A stretch of 64,000 bases of DNA from Halobellus sp. Atlit-31R (GCA_003665935.1 QPLR01000001.1:434001-498000); one strand, 5' to 3'; shown: positions 24,784 to 34,459, counted from the stretch's first letter. The notes: generated from the letters alone by a model not told the origin. A program made the numbers and translations.

Positions 24784-25506
24784 GTGAAAGGAAAGGAGTG
24801 GTATCAGGCCGACGACGTCGCCCAGGAGTACGACTCGAAGCGGTTCTCGCGGGGCGGGAGACTCATCGACAGCCGGGAGAAACGGGCCGTCGTCGAGGCC
24901 ATCGGGCCGGTCGAGGACAGAGACGTCCTCGAAATCGCCTGCGGGACGGGGCGGTTCACGACGATGCTGGCCGAGCGGGGCGCGAACATCGTCGGGCTCG
25001 ACATCTCCGACGCGATGATGGCCCAGGGGCGTGCGAAGGCCCGGCAGGCCGGCGTCGCCGATCACATCGAGTTCCTCCGCGGCGACGCCGCCCGGCTTCC
25101 CTTCCCGGACGACCACTTCGACGCCGTCTTCGCGATGCGCTTTTTCCACCTTGCGGACACGCCGGCGAAGTTTCTGACCGAGATGGCCCGCGTCTCGAAG
25201 GACGTCGTCTTCTTCGACACCTTCAACGAGCGGAGCAGCCGCATCGTCTACAACTGGCTGCTCCCGATGGGGTCGCATCTCTACTCGCCCGAACAGGTCG
25301 AGCGCCTGGTCGACGACGCCGGGCTATCGCTCGTCGACGCACAGCACGATTTCCTCCTCCCGTACGGCTTCTACCGGAAGATCCCGAACGGCGTCGCCCA
25401 GCAGTTCCGCGACCTCGACACCTCGATCGGCGAGACGGCGCTCGGAGATGCGCTGGCGTCGGTGTCGTACTGGTCCGCGACGGTCGATACGGACGCCCAG
25501 TCGTAG
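24784..25506 (+). CDS. Class I SAM-dependent methyltransferase
   Basis: The 240-residue Rossmann methyltransferase has motif I 'VLEIACGTGRFTTMLAERGANIVGLDIS', motif II/III 'RGDAARLPFPDDHFDAVFAMRFFHL', and a UbiE/type 11 arrangement. The substrate is unknown. The GTG start is fixed by a TATA box at leaderless distance. A glycosyltransferase follows from its own promoter. Confidence 0.9.
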   Translation: MKGKEWYQADDVAQEYDSKRFSRGGRLIDSREKRAVVEAIGPVEDRDVLEIACGTGRFTTMLAERGANIVGLDISDAMMAQGRAKARQAGVADHIEFLRGDAARLPFPDDHFDAVFAMRFFHLADTPAKFLTEMARVSKDVVFFDTFNERSSRIVYNWLLPMGSHLYSPEQVERLVDDAGLSLVDAQHDFLLPYGFYRKIPNGVAQQFRDLDTSIGETALGDALASVSYWSATVDTDAQS

Positions 25507-25580
25507 CAGCAGGCCGCCCGCGTCGGCGGCCGTCCGACCGGGAACTGACAGTCGCTGTCGCGGTCGGTCCGAGGTGCGAC

Positions 25581-25588
25581 ATTTAAGT
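25581..25588 (+). promoter_or_regulatory. TATA box for GT2 gene
   Basis: 'atttaagt' lies 23-30 nt before ATG 25611. Confidence 0.6.
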
Positions 25589-25610
25589 TCTCGTGTCGCA
25601 ACCGACGGGT

Positions 25611-26513
25611 ATGGAGCTCTCGGTAGTGATCCCGACGCTGAACGAGCGGGATCACCTCGCAGCCAGCCTCGACGTGCTGGCCGCGCGCGTGCCCGACGCC
25701 GAGGTCGTCGTGGTCAACGGTCCCTCGGCCGACGGGACGACCGGAATGATCCGGGACCGAGACGACGTCGACGTGCTCGTGGAGGTCTCCGACCGGACGC
25801 TGAACGTCTCCCGCAACGCGGGGATCCGAGCCGCGTCGGGCGAGACGATCGCGCTTCTCCGGCAAGATCTCGCCCTCGAAGCCGGTTGGCTGGCGGCCGT
25901 GGCATCCGGGCTGGAGACCGCGGCGGTCGTGACCGGGCCGGTCCACGAGACGCTGCCCGCGGGAATGACGACGACGGCCCCGGAGAGACGGCGAATCCGC
26001 GGCCGGGACGTGACGTACTTCAACGGCGGCAACGTCGCCTTCCGGACCGAGGTGCTCGACCGTCTCGACGGCTTCGACGAGTACCTCGAAACGGGCGGCG
26101 CACGCGACGCCGCCCACCGGCTCGCCGGACTCGGCTACGACGTCGCCTGGAAGTCCGAGATGTCCGTCCGCACTGAGTACGAGGCCGATGGCGGCGTCGA
26201 CGAACGCGACCACGAGTGGAAGTATCGGGCGTTGGCGTATCGCTTAGTGAAGAACTACGGGCTCCGCCCGACCGTGCTGCGACGAATCGTCTCCCACGCC
26301 GGAGCCGACGCGCTCGCGTCGGCCCGTGACGTCGTCGGTGGCGAAGCCACGCCCACGGGCTGGATCGGCACCGGACGCGACGTCGGCGTTGGCGTCGCGG
26401 CTGGCTGGTCGGACGGGATGGTTGCCCGCGCGAGAGACAGAAGTCCGACGCGGAATCCGCACGGCTGCTCGAAGCGGGCCGATCGGGCAGTCGCGAAGTA
26501 CGACTGGCGCTGA
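25611..26513 (+). CDS. Glycosyltransferase family 2
   Basis: The 300-residue GT-A protein begins 'MELSVVIPTLNERDHLAASL', with 'VVVNGPSADGTTGM', 'TLNVSRNAGIRAASGETIALLRQDL' and 'TYFNGGNVAFRTEVLDRLDGFDE'. The usual DxD appears as 'RQDL', so metal binding is less clear. No membrane segment is seen, so it probably acts at the cytosolic face on a lipid or glycan acceptor. The C-terminal ~70 residues are less conserved. Confidence 0.88.
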   Translation: MELSVVIPTLNERDHLAASLDVLAARVPDAEVVVVNGPSADGTTGMIRDRDDVDVLVEVSDRTLNVSRNAGIRAASGETIALLRQDLALEAGWLAAVASGLETAAVVTGPVHETLPAGMTTTAPERRRIRGRDVTYFNGGNVAFRTEVLDRLDGFDEYLETGGARDAAHRLAGLGYDVAWKSEMSVRTEYEADGGVDERDHEWKYRALAYRLVKNYGLRPTVLRRIVSHAGADALASARDVVGGEATPTGWIGTGRDVGVGVAAGWSDGMVARARDRSPTRNPHGCSKRADRAVAKYDWR

Positions 26514-26582
26514 GTCCGCAGGGAAGCCGGGCAGCGCGGAGAGGAAGACGGATGCAGTGAGGAGCGCAAACGCGGAGCGCAG

Positions 26583-27413
26583 TCAGTTTTCGCCGGGAGC
26601 GAGCGCCGGCACGACGCGGGAGGGGTTCGTCGAGAACGCCCGGCGCATCGCGTCCTCGGAGACGTCGAGCGTCAGGATCTCCATCACCCCCACGTTCGGG
26701 TGGATCTCGGGTGCGCCGCTGCCGAAGAGCACCCGATCGGGATGTTCGAGCAACGCCCGTTCGAGCACGCTTCGGAACTGGACGTGCCGCGTGTCCAGGT
26801 AGAGCTGGTCGTACTCGTCCAGCAGGTCGATGGCGCTCGCCATCAGGTCGCGGTCGAGCGGATACCCCCCGAATCCGGCGAGGATCACGGGGAAGTCGCG
26901 GTCGAGGAGGGTCTCTGCGACCGCCGAGGGTGGGAACGCGCGACCGCCGTCGACGACGACCGGGAGACCCACGTCCTCGAGTTGCTCCAGCGTGGGCTCG
27001 TCCGGCAGACCGTCCTCCGTGGGCGCGAGCGTGAACCCGTGGAAGCGGTCGTCGTAGGCGTACTGCTCGATGTCGTCCGGACTCGCGTGGTGTGACGCCC
27101 GCGATGCGGTGAGGTTACGGAGGCGTGCCGACGCACGGGAACTCGGGTCGCGCGGACCATCGATGCGTGCGAACGTGAGGAAGGGTCGCTCGACGCTCAG
27201 CCGAGCAACGGCGTTGTTGGCCCGGAGATAGCCTTCACCGGCGGGGCGGCTCCCTGGCGAGACGACGGCCCTGACGACGCCCGCCTGATGGAGTTCGCGT
27301 TCCAGCGCCTCGGGGGTCGTCTCGCGGCCGCGGCTCGCGACCTCCGCCTCGTCGGTCGGGTCCAACCGCGCGTGGAGGTCGACGACCCGAAACCCGTGGT
27401 TCAACTCGAGCAT
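26583..27413 (-). CDS. TIM-barrel amidohydrolase-family protein
   Basis: The 276-residue protein looks like an amidohydrolase-2 or TatD-like barrel: N-terminal 'GFRVVDLHARLDP', mid 'YDDRFHGFTLAPTEDGLPDEPTLEQLEDVGLPVVVDGG', and 'RVLFGSGAPEIHPNVGV' near the end. The first metal motif reads HAR rather than HxH, so a canonical binuclear centre is doubtful. ATG 27413 is fixed by a TATA box. The substrate is unknown. Confidence 0.8.
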   Translation of the reverse strand: MLELNHGFRVVDLHARLDPTDEAEVASRGRETTPEALERELHQAGVVRAVVSPGSRPAGEGYLRANNAVARLSVERPFLTFARIDGPRDPSSRASARLRNLTASRASHHASPDDIEQYAYDDRFHGFTLAPTEDGLPDEPTLEQLEDVGLPVVVDGGRAFPPSAVAETLLDRDFPVILAGFGGYPLDRDLMASAIDLLDEYDQLYLDTRHVQFRSVLERALLEHPDRVLFGSGAPEIHPNVGVMEILTLDVSEDAMRRAFSTNPSRVVPALAPGEN

Positions 27414-27436
27414 CGTCGGAGACTGTCGGGGGACGC

Positions 27437-27444
27437 AAATATAC
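27437..27444 (-). promoter_or_regulatory. TATA box for the amidohydrolase-family gene
   Basis: 'gtatattt' on the minus strand, 24-31 nt before ATG 27413. Confidence 0.6.
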
Positions 27445-27610
27445 CTTGGCGAATGCTCTCGGGGAGAGTCAGCCCGGCGTCCGAGGCGGCGAATCAGCGC
27501 TCCAGAACACATACAACGTATGTCACGTCGTGTCGGCCCCGGGCTACTACCGAGCGGTGGAAGAAACTGAACTACACGCAGAGGCGCTTAGCAGCGCGCT
27601 ATCCGAAATA

Positions 27611-27618
27611 TACTTATA
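27611..27618 (+). promoter_or_regulatory. TATA box for thermosome subunit
   Basis: 'tacttata' is preceded by 'gaaata', a form like haloarchaeal heat-shock (cct) promoters. It lies 38-45 nt before ATG 27656, so a leader of about 15 nt is expected. Confidence 0.55.
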
Positions 27619-27655
27619 GAACTGCTAACCTTTTCTCGATCGAGGTTTCATAACT

Positions 27656-29224
27656 ATGTCGACACGTATGCAGCCGCTGTACGTGCTCTCCGAGAGCAGC
27701 GAGCGGACCCGTGGCGGTGACGCGCAGTCCTCGAACATCCGAGCCGGAAAGGCCGTCGCGAGCGCCGTCCGCACGACCCTCGGCCCGCGCGGGATGGACA
27801 AGATGCTCGTCGATTCGACGGGGACCGTCGTCATCACGAACGACGGGGCGACCATCCTCGAAGAGATGGACATCGAGCACCCGGCCGCCCAGATGATCGT
27901 CGAGGTCGCCCAGACGCAGGAGGACAGCGTCGGCGACGGCACCACGACGGCGTCGATTCTGACGGGTGAGCTCCTCTCGCACGCCGAGCACCTGCTCGAC
28001 GACGATCTCCATCCGACGGTGATCGTCGAGGGCTACACCGAGGCTGCGCAGTTGGCTCAGGAGGCAATCGACGCCCAAGTTCTGGACGTCGACCTCGACG
28101 ACGACGTCTTGGCGGCGGTCGCGGAGTCGTCGATGACGGGCAAAGGCACCGGCGACGTCACCGCCGACGTGCTCGCACGGCGCGTCGTCGACGCCGTCCG
28201 GGCCGTCCACGACGGCACCGGACCCTTCGACCCCGAGGACGTACGCATCCTCACGCGCACCGGCGCGGCGTCGTCGGCGACCGAACTGGTCTCGGGCGTC
28301 GTCGTCGACGAGTCGCGCGCACACGACGGGATGCCGCGCGCCGTCGAGGACGCGACCGTCGCCGTCCTCACCACGGAACTCGACGTCCGCGAGGGCGACG
28401 TCGGCACCGAGTACAGCATCTCGTCGGTCGAGCAACTCGAAGCCGCCATCGAGGCCGAAGACGAGGAGCTACGCGGCTACGCGGCGGCGCTGGCGGACGC
28501 CGGCGTCGACGTCGTCTTCGACACGAAGTCGATCGCCGACCGCGTCGTCGACCACCTCGCGCGGCACGGCATTCTCGCGTTCGAGAGCGTGAAGTCCTCT
28601 GACGCGCGTGCCGTCGCCCGCGCGACCGGTGCGAAACAGCTCGGCGACGTCGGCGACCTCGATCCGGACGACTTCGGTCACGCCGAACGCGTCTCGACCC
28701 GGACGTTCGGCGAAGACGAACTCACCTTCGTCGAGGGCGGCGACGCCGCGAAGACCGTGACGCTCCTGCTGCGCGGCGGTACGGAACACGTCGTCGACGA
28801 ACTGGAACGCGCGATCTCGGACGCCGTCGACGTGACCGTCGCCGCGATCGATGCGGGCGGTGTCGTTCCCGGAGCCGGCGCGACCGAGGTCGCGATCGCC
28901 GACCACGTCCGCTCGGCCGCAAGCGGCGTGCAGGGACGCAAACAGCTCGCCGTCGAGGCCTTCGCCGACGCCGTCGAGGCGCTCCCGCGAACGCTCGCGA
29001 CGAATGCCGGGATGGACCCGATCGACGCTGTCGTCGAACTCCGGTCGACGTTCGACCGCGAGGGGATCGCGGGGATCATCCTGACGGGCCGCACGGGCGA
29101 GATCGGCGACCCCATCGAGGCCGGGGTGTTCGACCCCGCGGCGGTGAAGCGCGAGGCGGTCACCGCAGCGACCGAGGCCGCGACGATGATCGTCCGCATC
29201 GACGACGTCATCGCGGCGAACTGA
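27656..29224 (+). CDS. Thermosome subunit (divergent group II chaperonin)
   Basis: The 522-residue group II chaperonin subunit has '[19 protein letters not shown]', '[21 protein letters not shown]', '[15 protein letters not shown]' (ATPase) and '[22 protein letters not shown]'. It folds cytosolic proteins as part of an 8-fold double ring. It is shorter than the main haloarchaeal subunits and ends 'RIDDVIAAN' with no Gly-Gly-Met tail, matching the third paralog (thsC/cct3) rather than thsA or thsB. Confidence 0.92.
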   Translation: MSTRMQPLYVLSESSERTRGGDAQSSNIRAGKAVASAVRTTLGPRGMDKMLVDSTGTVVITNDGATILEEMDIEHPAAQMIVEVAQTQEDSVGDGTTTASILTGELLSHAEHLLDDDLHPTVIVEGYTEAAQLAQEAIDAQVLDVDLDDDVLAAVAESSMTGKGTGDVTADVLARRVVDAVRAVHDGTGPFDPEDVRILTRTGAASSATELVSGVVVDESRAHDGMPRAVEDATVAVLTTELDVREGDVGTEYSISSVEQLEAAIEAEDEELRGYAAALADAGVDVVFDTKSIADRVVDHLARHGILAFESVKSSDARAVARATGAKQLGDVGDLDPDDFGHAERVSTRTFGEDELTFVEGGDAAKTVTLLLRGGTEHVVDELERAISDAVDVTVAAIDAGGVVPGAGATEVAIADHVRSAASGVQGRKQLAVEAFADAVEALPRTLATNAGMDPIDAVVELRSTFDREGIAGIILTGRTGEIGDPIEAGVFDPAAVKREAVTAATEAATMIVRIDDVIAAN

Positions 29225-29267
29225 GCGCTGTGAGCTGGAACGTGGCGAACTGAGCGCGGCCGAACTC

Positions 29268-30074
29268 TCAGTCCGAGAGCACGACCTCGTCGCCCGCTGT
29301 GAGGCCGAACGCCTCGTCGCCGCGACCCTGATTGACGTCGCATTCGACGTAGCCGTGGCTGCCGACGGTCACCAGTCGCGCGCCAGGGGGAACGTCCGCG
29401 AAGGCGGTCGTGACCGTCGCTGCGGATCCGTTGACCGTCAGGCGGTCGCCCTCCCGGCCGTCGAGGAACGAGCCCGGAACGTTCGTGATCGCGTTGCCGA
29501 AGTCGTCGACGACGAGGACTTCGCCGCGGGCCGTCCTCGCATCGGCGTCGACGGTCGGCTCCGGGAATCGACAGTCGGCCGCCGCCTCCGGCGGGTCGTC
29601 TGGCGCAACTGTCTCGACCGCTGTCACCTCGTTCAGCGATTCGAGGGCGTCGACGCCGGCCTCGTGGACCGCAGCGGCCGCGGGCGCGAAGACGTCTCGC
29701 CCGTGGAACGTCGACGACGGCGGGTCGTCGTAGTCGTAGGTGAAGCATTCGAGGGGAACGTCTGCGCCTGTCTCGGCGGCGATGCGGCGCGCTGCCGGCA
29801 GCAACACGCCGTTGTCGGGGCCGACCAGAGCGTGTTCGCCCGCGCGAACCACGAGCGCGTCGCGGTCGGTCCCGACCCCGGGGTCGACGACGACGAGGTG
29901 GACGGCGGGCGGGAAGTACGGGAGCGTCTCCCGACACCAGAACGCGGCGGCGCGGACGTCCTGACGGGGGAGGTCGTGGGCGACGTCGACGAGGCGAGCG
30001 TCGGTCCGCTGGAGGAGGACGCCTTTCATCGCGGCCGGATACGGCGACCCGAAGTCGGAGGCGAGCGTGAGCAT
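29268..30074 (-). CDS. SAM hydrolase (DUF62 family)
   Basis: The 268-residue protein has 'TLASDFGSPYPAAMKGVL', 'HLVVVDPGVGTDRDALVV', 'ALVGPDNGVLLPAA' and 'VLVVDDFGNAITNVP'. This is the DUF62/SAM hydroxide adenosyltransferase family, which converts SAM to adenosine and methionine and is related to fluorinases. The gene for NMN adenylyltransferase lies 10 nt upstream on the same strand, so the two form an operon. Confidence 0.92.
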   Translation of the reverse strand: MLTLASDFGSPYPAAMKGVLLQRTDARLVDVAHDLPRQDVRAAAFWCRETLPYFPPAVHLVVVDPGVGTDRDALVVRAGEHALVGPDNGVLLPAARRIAAETGADVPLECFTYDYDDPPSSTFHGRDVFAPAAAAVHEAGVDALESLNEVTAVETVAPDDPPEAAADCRFPEPTVDADARTARGEVLVVDDFGNAITNVPGSFLDGREGDRLTVNGSAATVTTAFADVPPGARLVTVGSHGYVECDVNQGRGDEAFGLTAGDEVVLSD

Positions 30075-30084
30075 CGGTTGTGCC

Positions 30085-30618
30085 TCACTCGGGGTCCGAA
30101 CTGCTGTTGCCGTTCGCGTCGGTGTCGCTGACGCGCTGGATGCGCTCGATGCCGCCGATCTCGTCGACGACGTCGACGACGGGCTCGGGGACGAGGCTCT
30201 GCCAGTCGTCGCCGTGGATCATCCGCGAGCGGAGCTCCGCACCCTCCAGAACGTCGCGGTTGAACATCGGGGACTGGCGGACTTCGACGCCCGCCTCCGT
30301 GAACAGTTGGATGACGAGCGGGTTGTTCGAGTAGGCGACGTCGAACGCCGGCGACATACTCTGGACGTGGCTCACCCACACGGAGTTCCGGTCGAGATCC
30401 TCGATCGGGACCGCGTACGTGGTGACGTCGAGGTCGGAGACGGACTTCGTCACCATCATCACGCGCTCGCCGGCGGTGAAGGGATTTCGCGGACTGTGGG
30501 AGTCGCCCGCCGATCCGATTCCGAGGACGAGTTCGTCGACCTCGCGTGCGATCTCTTCGACCATTCTGTGGTGCCCGTTGTGGTAAGGCTGGAACCGGCC
30601 GATGTAGAACCCCCGCAT
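30085..30618 (-). CDS. Nicotinamide-nucleotide adenylyltransferase, archaeal
   Basis: The 177-residue protein makes NAD+ from NMN and ATP. It has the nucleotidyltransferase motif 'IGRFQPYHNGHHRMVEEI' (HxGH) and 'GSAGDSHSPRNPFTAGERVMM' in the second ATP-binding region. 'YSNNPLVIQLFTEAG' is typical of archaeal NadM. The first gene of a two-gene operon with the SAM hydrolase. Confidence 0.94.
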   Translation of the reverse strand: MRGFYIGRFQPYHNGHHRMVEEIAREVDELVLGIGSAGDSHSPRNPFTAGERVMMVTKSVSDLDVTTYAVPIEDLDRNSVWVSHVQSMSPAFDVAYSNNPLVIQLFTEAGVEVRQSPMFNRDVLEGAELRSRMIHGDDWQSLVPEPVVDVVDEIGGIERIQRVSDTDANGNSSSDPE

Positions 30619-30640
30619 AGGTTATCTGTCGCCGCCTTTG

Positions 30641-30648
30641 TTTATAAA
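30641..30648 (-). promoter_or_regulatory. TATA box for the NMNAT operon
   Basis: 'tttataaa' lies 23-30 nt before ATG 30618 on the minus strand. Confidence 0.6.
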
Positions 30649-30740
30649 GACCCCGAGACGCGGAAGACCGGTAATACAGTACACAAGCGGTCTGAAACAG
30701 CCGATATCGCGGGTGCAGTACCAACGCATATGGGGAGAAA

Positions 30741-30748
30741 GTATATCA
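30741..30748 (+). promoter_or_regulatory. TATA box for lonB
   Basis: 'gtatatca' lies 37-44 nt before ATG 30785, giving a leader of roughly 15 nt. Confidence 0.5.
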
Positions 30749-30784
30749 GTCGTCCGTTCCACCGTACAGGTAGCGAAGCATTCT

Positions 30785-32944
30785 ATGAGTAACGACACGG
30801 AAGCCGACGAGAACGCCCCCGAAGAGGGGGTCGGCGTCACCGACGAGGCGCCCGACTCACCGCCGTCCGACGACGGTGAGCGGTTCCCCGACGGGATCGC
30901 CGACGAACCGTCCGACGGAGCCGTCGGACCCGACGAGCGTGGCGGCCGTCCCGGCAGTCAGAACGGTCGCTCCGATGGGGACGTAACGGGAACCATCGAC
31001 GACCTCGGCAGCGACGTCGAGGTCGACGCCGAGGTCGCAGACGACGTCGACGAGGACGACCTCTTGGGTGGACTCCGGATCGACTCCACCGAGGAGATCG
31101 ACGTCCCCGACCGGCTCGTCGACCAGGTCATCGGGCAGGAACACGCCCGAGACGTGGTAATGAAGGCAGCAAAGCAACGGCGGCACGTCATGATGATCGG
31201 CTCGCCCGGGACGGGCAAGTCGATGCTCGCGAAAGCGATGTCGGAGCTGCTGCCGCCCGAAGAACTGCAGGACGTCCTCGTCTACCACAACCCCGACGAC
31301 GGGAACAACCCGAAGGTGCGGACCGTACCCGCGGGGAAGGGCGAGCAGATCGTCGAGGCCCACAAGGAGGAAGCGCGGAAGCGCAACCAGATGCGCTCGT
31401 TCCTCATGTGGATCATCATCGCGATCGTCATCGGCTACTCGTTCATCATCGCCGGGCAGATCCTGCTCGGCATCCTCGCGGCCGGCGTCATCTACCTCGC
31501 GTTCCGCTACGGCTCGCGCGGTGGCGACGCGATGGTCCCGAACCTCATCGTGAACAACGCCGACACGACGACCGCGCCGTTCGAGGACGCGACGGGTGCC
31601 CACGCCGGTGCGCTGCTCGGCGACGTTCGGCACGACCCGTTCCAGTCCGGCGGGATGGAGACGCCGAGTCACGACCGCGTCGAGCCCGGCGGGATCCACA
31701 AGGCCAACAAGGGCGTGCTGTTCATCGACGAGATCAACACGCTCGACATCCGCAGCCAGCAGCACCTGATGACGGCGATCCAGGAGGGCGAGTTCTCGAT
31801 CACGGGCCAGTCCGAGCGCTCCTCGGGCGCGATGGTCCAGACCGAGCCCGTCCCGACCGACTTCATCATGATCGCCGCGGGGAACCTCGACGCGATGGAG
31901 AACATGCACCCCGCGCTCCGCTCGCGGATCAAGGGCTACGGGTACGAGGTGTACATGGACGACACCATCGAGGACACCCCCGAGATGCGCCGGAAGTACG
32001 CCCGCTTCGTGGCCCAGGAGGTCAGCAAGGACGGTCGTCTGCCGGAGTACTCCGCCGAGGCGATCGAGGAGATCATCCTCGAAGCGCGGCGCCGCGCCGG
32101 CCGGAAGGGTCACCTCACGCTCAAACTGCGGAACCTGGGTGGGCTGGTCCGGGTCGCCGGCGACATCGCTCGCTCGGAGAACTCCGACACCGTCACCCGC
32201 GACCACGTGCTGCAGGCGAAGGGCCGCAGCCGTTCGATCGAGCAACAGCTCGCGGACGACTACATCGAGCGCCGAAAGGACTACGAACTGCAGGTCTCGG
32301 AAGGCTACGAGGTCGGCCGCGTCAACGGGCTCGCCGTGATGGGCGAGGACTCGGGCATTATGCTCCCCGTGATGGCCGAGGTCACGCCGTCACAGGGCCC
32401 CGGCGAGGTCATCGCCACCGGTCAGCTGAAGGAGATGGCACAGGAGGCCGTCTCCAACGTCTCGGCGATCATCAAGAAGTTCTCCGACGAGAACATCTCC
32501 GAGAAGGACATCCACATCCAGTTCGTCCAGACCGGCCAACAGGGCGTCGACGGCGACTCCGCCTCGATCACGGTCGCGACCGCCGTCATCTCCGCGCTCG
32601 AGGATATGGGCGTCGACCAGTCGCTGGCGATGACCGGCTCACTGTCGGTCCGCGGCGACGTGCTCCCGGTCGGTGGGGTAACCCACAAGATCGAGGCCGC
32701 CGCGAAGTCCGGCTGTGACCGCGTCATCATCCCGGCCGCGAACATGCAGGACGTGATGATCGAAGAGGAGTACGAGGAGATGGTCGAGATCATCCCGGTC
32801 GCCCACATCAGCGAGGTGCTCGACATCGCCCTCGAAGGCGAACCCGAGAAGGACTCGCTGGTCGACCGGCTCAAGAGCATCACCGGCTCTGCGCTCTCGC
32901 AGGGCGAGAACGTCTCCGGACCCTCCAGTCCGAGCCCGCAGTAA
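30785..32944 (+). CDS. lonB: Membrane-bound ATP-dependent protease LonB
   Basis: The 719-residue AAA+ serine protease is anchored in the membrane. An acidic N-terminus is followed by Walker A 'GSPGTGKS' (Lys145), a two-helix hairpin at about 206-243 inserted in the AAA+ module, Walker B 'GVLFIDEIN', and the protease domain with the dyad Ser592 (in 'GDSASI') and Lys635 (in 'HKIEAAAK'), 43 residues apart as in other archaeal LonB. In Haloferax it is essential and degrades membrane-linked substrates such as phytoene synthase. The CPBP gene follows after 6 nt. Confidence 0.97.
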   Translation: MSNDTEADENAPEEGVGVTDEAPDSPPSDDGERFPDGIADEPSDGAVGPDERGGRPGSQNGRSDGDVTGTIDDLGSDVEVDAEVADDVDEDDLLGGLRIDSTEEIDVPDRLVDQVIGQEHARDVVMKAAKQRRHVMMIGSPGTGKSMLAKAMSELLPPEELQDVLVYHNPDDGNNPKVRTVPAGKGEQIVEAHKEEARKRNQMRSFLMWIIIAIVIGYSFIIAGQILLGILAAGVIYLAFRYGSRGGDAMVPNLIVNNADTTTAPFEDATGAHAGALLGDVRHDPFQSGGMETPSHDRVEPGGIHKANKGVLFIDEINTLDIRSQQHLMTAIQEGEFSITGQSERSSGAMVQTEPVPTDFIMIAAGNLDAMENMHPALRSRIKGYGYEVYMDDTIEDTPEMRRKYARFVAQEVSKDGRLPEYSAEAIEEIILEARRRAGRKGHLTLKLRNLGGLVRVAGDIARSENSDTVTRDHVLQAKGRSRSIEQQLADDYIERRKDYELQVSEGYEVGRVNGLAVMGEDSGIMLPVMAEVTPSQGPGEVIATGQLKEMAQEAVSNVSAIIKKFSDENISEKDIHIQFVQTGQQGVDGDSASITVATAVISALEDMGVDQSLAMTGSLSVRGDVLPVGGVTHKIEAAAKSGCDRVIIPAANMQDVMIEEEYEEMVEIIPVAHISEVLDIALEGEPEKDSLVDRLKSITGSALSQGENVSGPSSPSPQ

Positions 32945-32950
32945 CGCCCG

Positions 32951-33946
32951 ATGCCCCAGTGGGCGACGTTCGCCGGATTCGCGTTCGTCGTCACCACGGG
33001 ACTACTCTTACTTTCGCACGCCTCACGCGGCGTGCTCGCCGACGACGCTCCCACAGCGCAGCGCGAGCGCGCGGACGACGGCGACGAGGCTGACAACGTA
33101 GAAGACCCGCCTCCGGCGGCCGAAACCGGCAGCGCACCGACCGCGGAGGACCCGCGTATCTCGCGACGACCGACGGCCGCCGATGCCCGCGACGCAGAAC
33201 CCGCTGTCGGCACGTTTCAGCGCGTCGGTCCGGAGGGCGACGGGCCCCGACCGGGTGGGACCGAGGAGACGATCGTCCTCCCGAAGTCCGGAATCGAGTA
33301 CCGGGTCGTCGACGCCGGCGAGAGCGGGGCGGCACCGACACGAGAACTCTCGACGGCGACGCTGCTGGCGAACGTCGCCGTCTCGCAGGGGCTCTTCGGC
33401 GTGCTCCTGTTGGCGGGGGCGTGGTACGCCGAGATCCCCGCGTGGGCGTTCGGGCTCGCCGGCGAGACGGTCGGCCTCCGAGCCGTCGCCATCGGCGTCG
33501 GGCTCGGACTCGTCCTCTACGCCGCGAACGAGGCCGGCGCGGCGGTCGGCGCACGGTTCGGTCTCGGAGAGGGCGAACAACTCCGCAGCGCGCTTGCACC
33601 GGAGACACCGCTCGGGTGGGCGACGCTGCTCTTCGTCGTCCTGCCCGTGATCGCCGGCTTCGAGGAACTGCTCTTTCGCGGCGCGCTCGTCGGCGTCATC
33701 GCGGCCGGCTACGACCTCTCCCCGTGGCTGCTGGCGGCCGTCTCCTCCGGCGCGTTCGCGCTCGGGCACGGCGCGCAAGGTCGACTCGGCGTCGTCGTGA
33801 CCGGGACGCTCGGCTTCGTTCTCGCGGCCGCGTTCGTCGCGACCGGCAGCCTCCTCGTCGTCGTGGTCGCTCACTATCTCGTGAACGCCTTGGAGTTCGT
33901 CGTCCACGAGGGACTCGGCGTCGAGTGGTCGCGCAGCGAGACGTAG
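32951..33946 (+). CDS. CPBP family intramembrane protease
   Basis: The 331-residue protein has an N-terminal helix (about 5-25), an acidic cytosolic or external segment to about 110, then several helices. CPBP motifs: 'EELLFRGALVG' (EExxxR), 'SGAFALGHGAQG', and 'HYLVNALEF'. It may cleave membrane proteins. It starts 6 nt after lonB, so both membrane proteases are probably co-expressed, suggesting joint membrane protein quality control (inference). Confidence 0.88.
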   Translation: MPQWATFAGFAFVVTTGLLLLSHASRGVLADDAPTAQRERADDGDEADNVEDPPPAAETGSAPTAEDPRISRRPTAADARDAEPAVGTFQRVGPEGDGPRPGGTEETIVLPKSGIEYRVVDAGESGAAPTRELSTATLLANVAVSQGLFGVLLLAGAWYAEIPAWAFGLAGETVGLRAVAIGVGLGLVLYAANEAGAAVGARFGLGEGEQLRSALAPETPLGWATLLFVVLPVIAGFEELLFRGALVGVIAAGYDLSPWLLAAVSSGAFALGHGAQGRLGVVVTGTLGFVLAAAFVATGSLLVVVVAHYLVNALEFVVHEGLGVEWSRSET

Positions 33947-33957
33947 CCGGGTGCCGC

Positions 33958-34016
33958 CGGCCGCAGTCGGTCACGCCGTCGCGGACACGGGTCTGACCGC
34001 AGTCGGTCACGCCGAT
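33958..34016 (+). repeat. Duplicated 'ccgcagtcggtcacgccg' block
   Basis: The 18-bp block occurs at 33960 and again about 39 nt on, between the CPBP stop and the 3' end of the MGMT-like gene. Confidence 0.6.
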
Positions 34017-34459
34017 TCGATCGCGCGCAGCCGCTCGGCGACGGCGGCCGGCGCGCCGCTCGGGGCGTCGCGGACGCGATGGTCGGGCACGAACAGCGGC
34101 ACCGGGTTCTCCGCGAGCGCCGTGCGCGCGGTGGCGACGTCGTCGGCGTCGTCGGGGTCGAGATCCGCCATCCGCAGGACGCGGTCGAGCGACACCGTCT
34201 CGTCGTACGGGATATTCCGCGTGGCGTCGAGAACACGTCGCTGTCCGGTGGGCACGGTGAGCGCGACGTCGACGTCGTCGAAGTGGTCCGACGCGCCGTC
34301 CAGATACGCGAACACCCGGTCCAAGAGCGGGTGGCCCGCCTCGGCGTCCGCAGGCGGTGACGCCGGGAAGGCGACGCTGATCACACGGCCGCTGGCGACC
34401 CCGACCTCGACTGTCCGACCCAGCCGCTCCGACTCGCGGGCGAAGACACCGACGTCCAT
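34007..34459 (-). CDS. MGMT-like protein lacking the acceptor cysteine
   Basis: The 150-residue protein has the DNA-binding domain of O6-alkylguanine-DNA alkyltransferase: helix 'VLDATRNIPYDETVSLDRVLRMADL', then 'ENPVPLFVPDHRVRDAPSGAP'. In active MGMT the motif is PCHRV; here Asp126 occupies the cysteine position while His127-Arg128-Val129 remain. It therefore cannot transfer alkyl groups in the usual way and resembles alkyltransferase-like (ATL) proteins that flag lesions for repair. ATG 34459 is preferred; the longer frame antisense to trpC is a shadow. Confidence 0.8.
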   Translation of the reverse strand: MDVGVFARESERLGRTVEVGVASGRVISVAFPASPPADAEAGHPLLDRVFAYLDGASDHFDDVDVALTVPTGQRRVLDATRNIPYDETVSLDRVLRMADLDPDDADDVATARTALAENPVPLFVPDHRVRDAPSGAPAAVAERLRAIESA

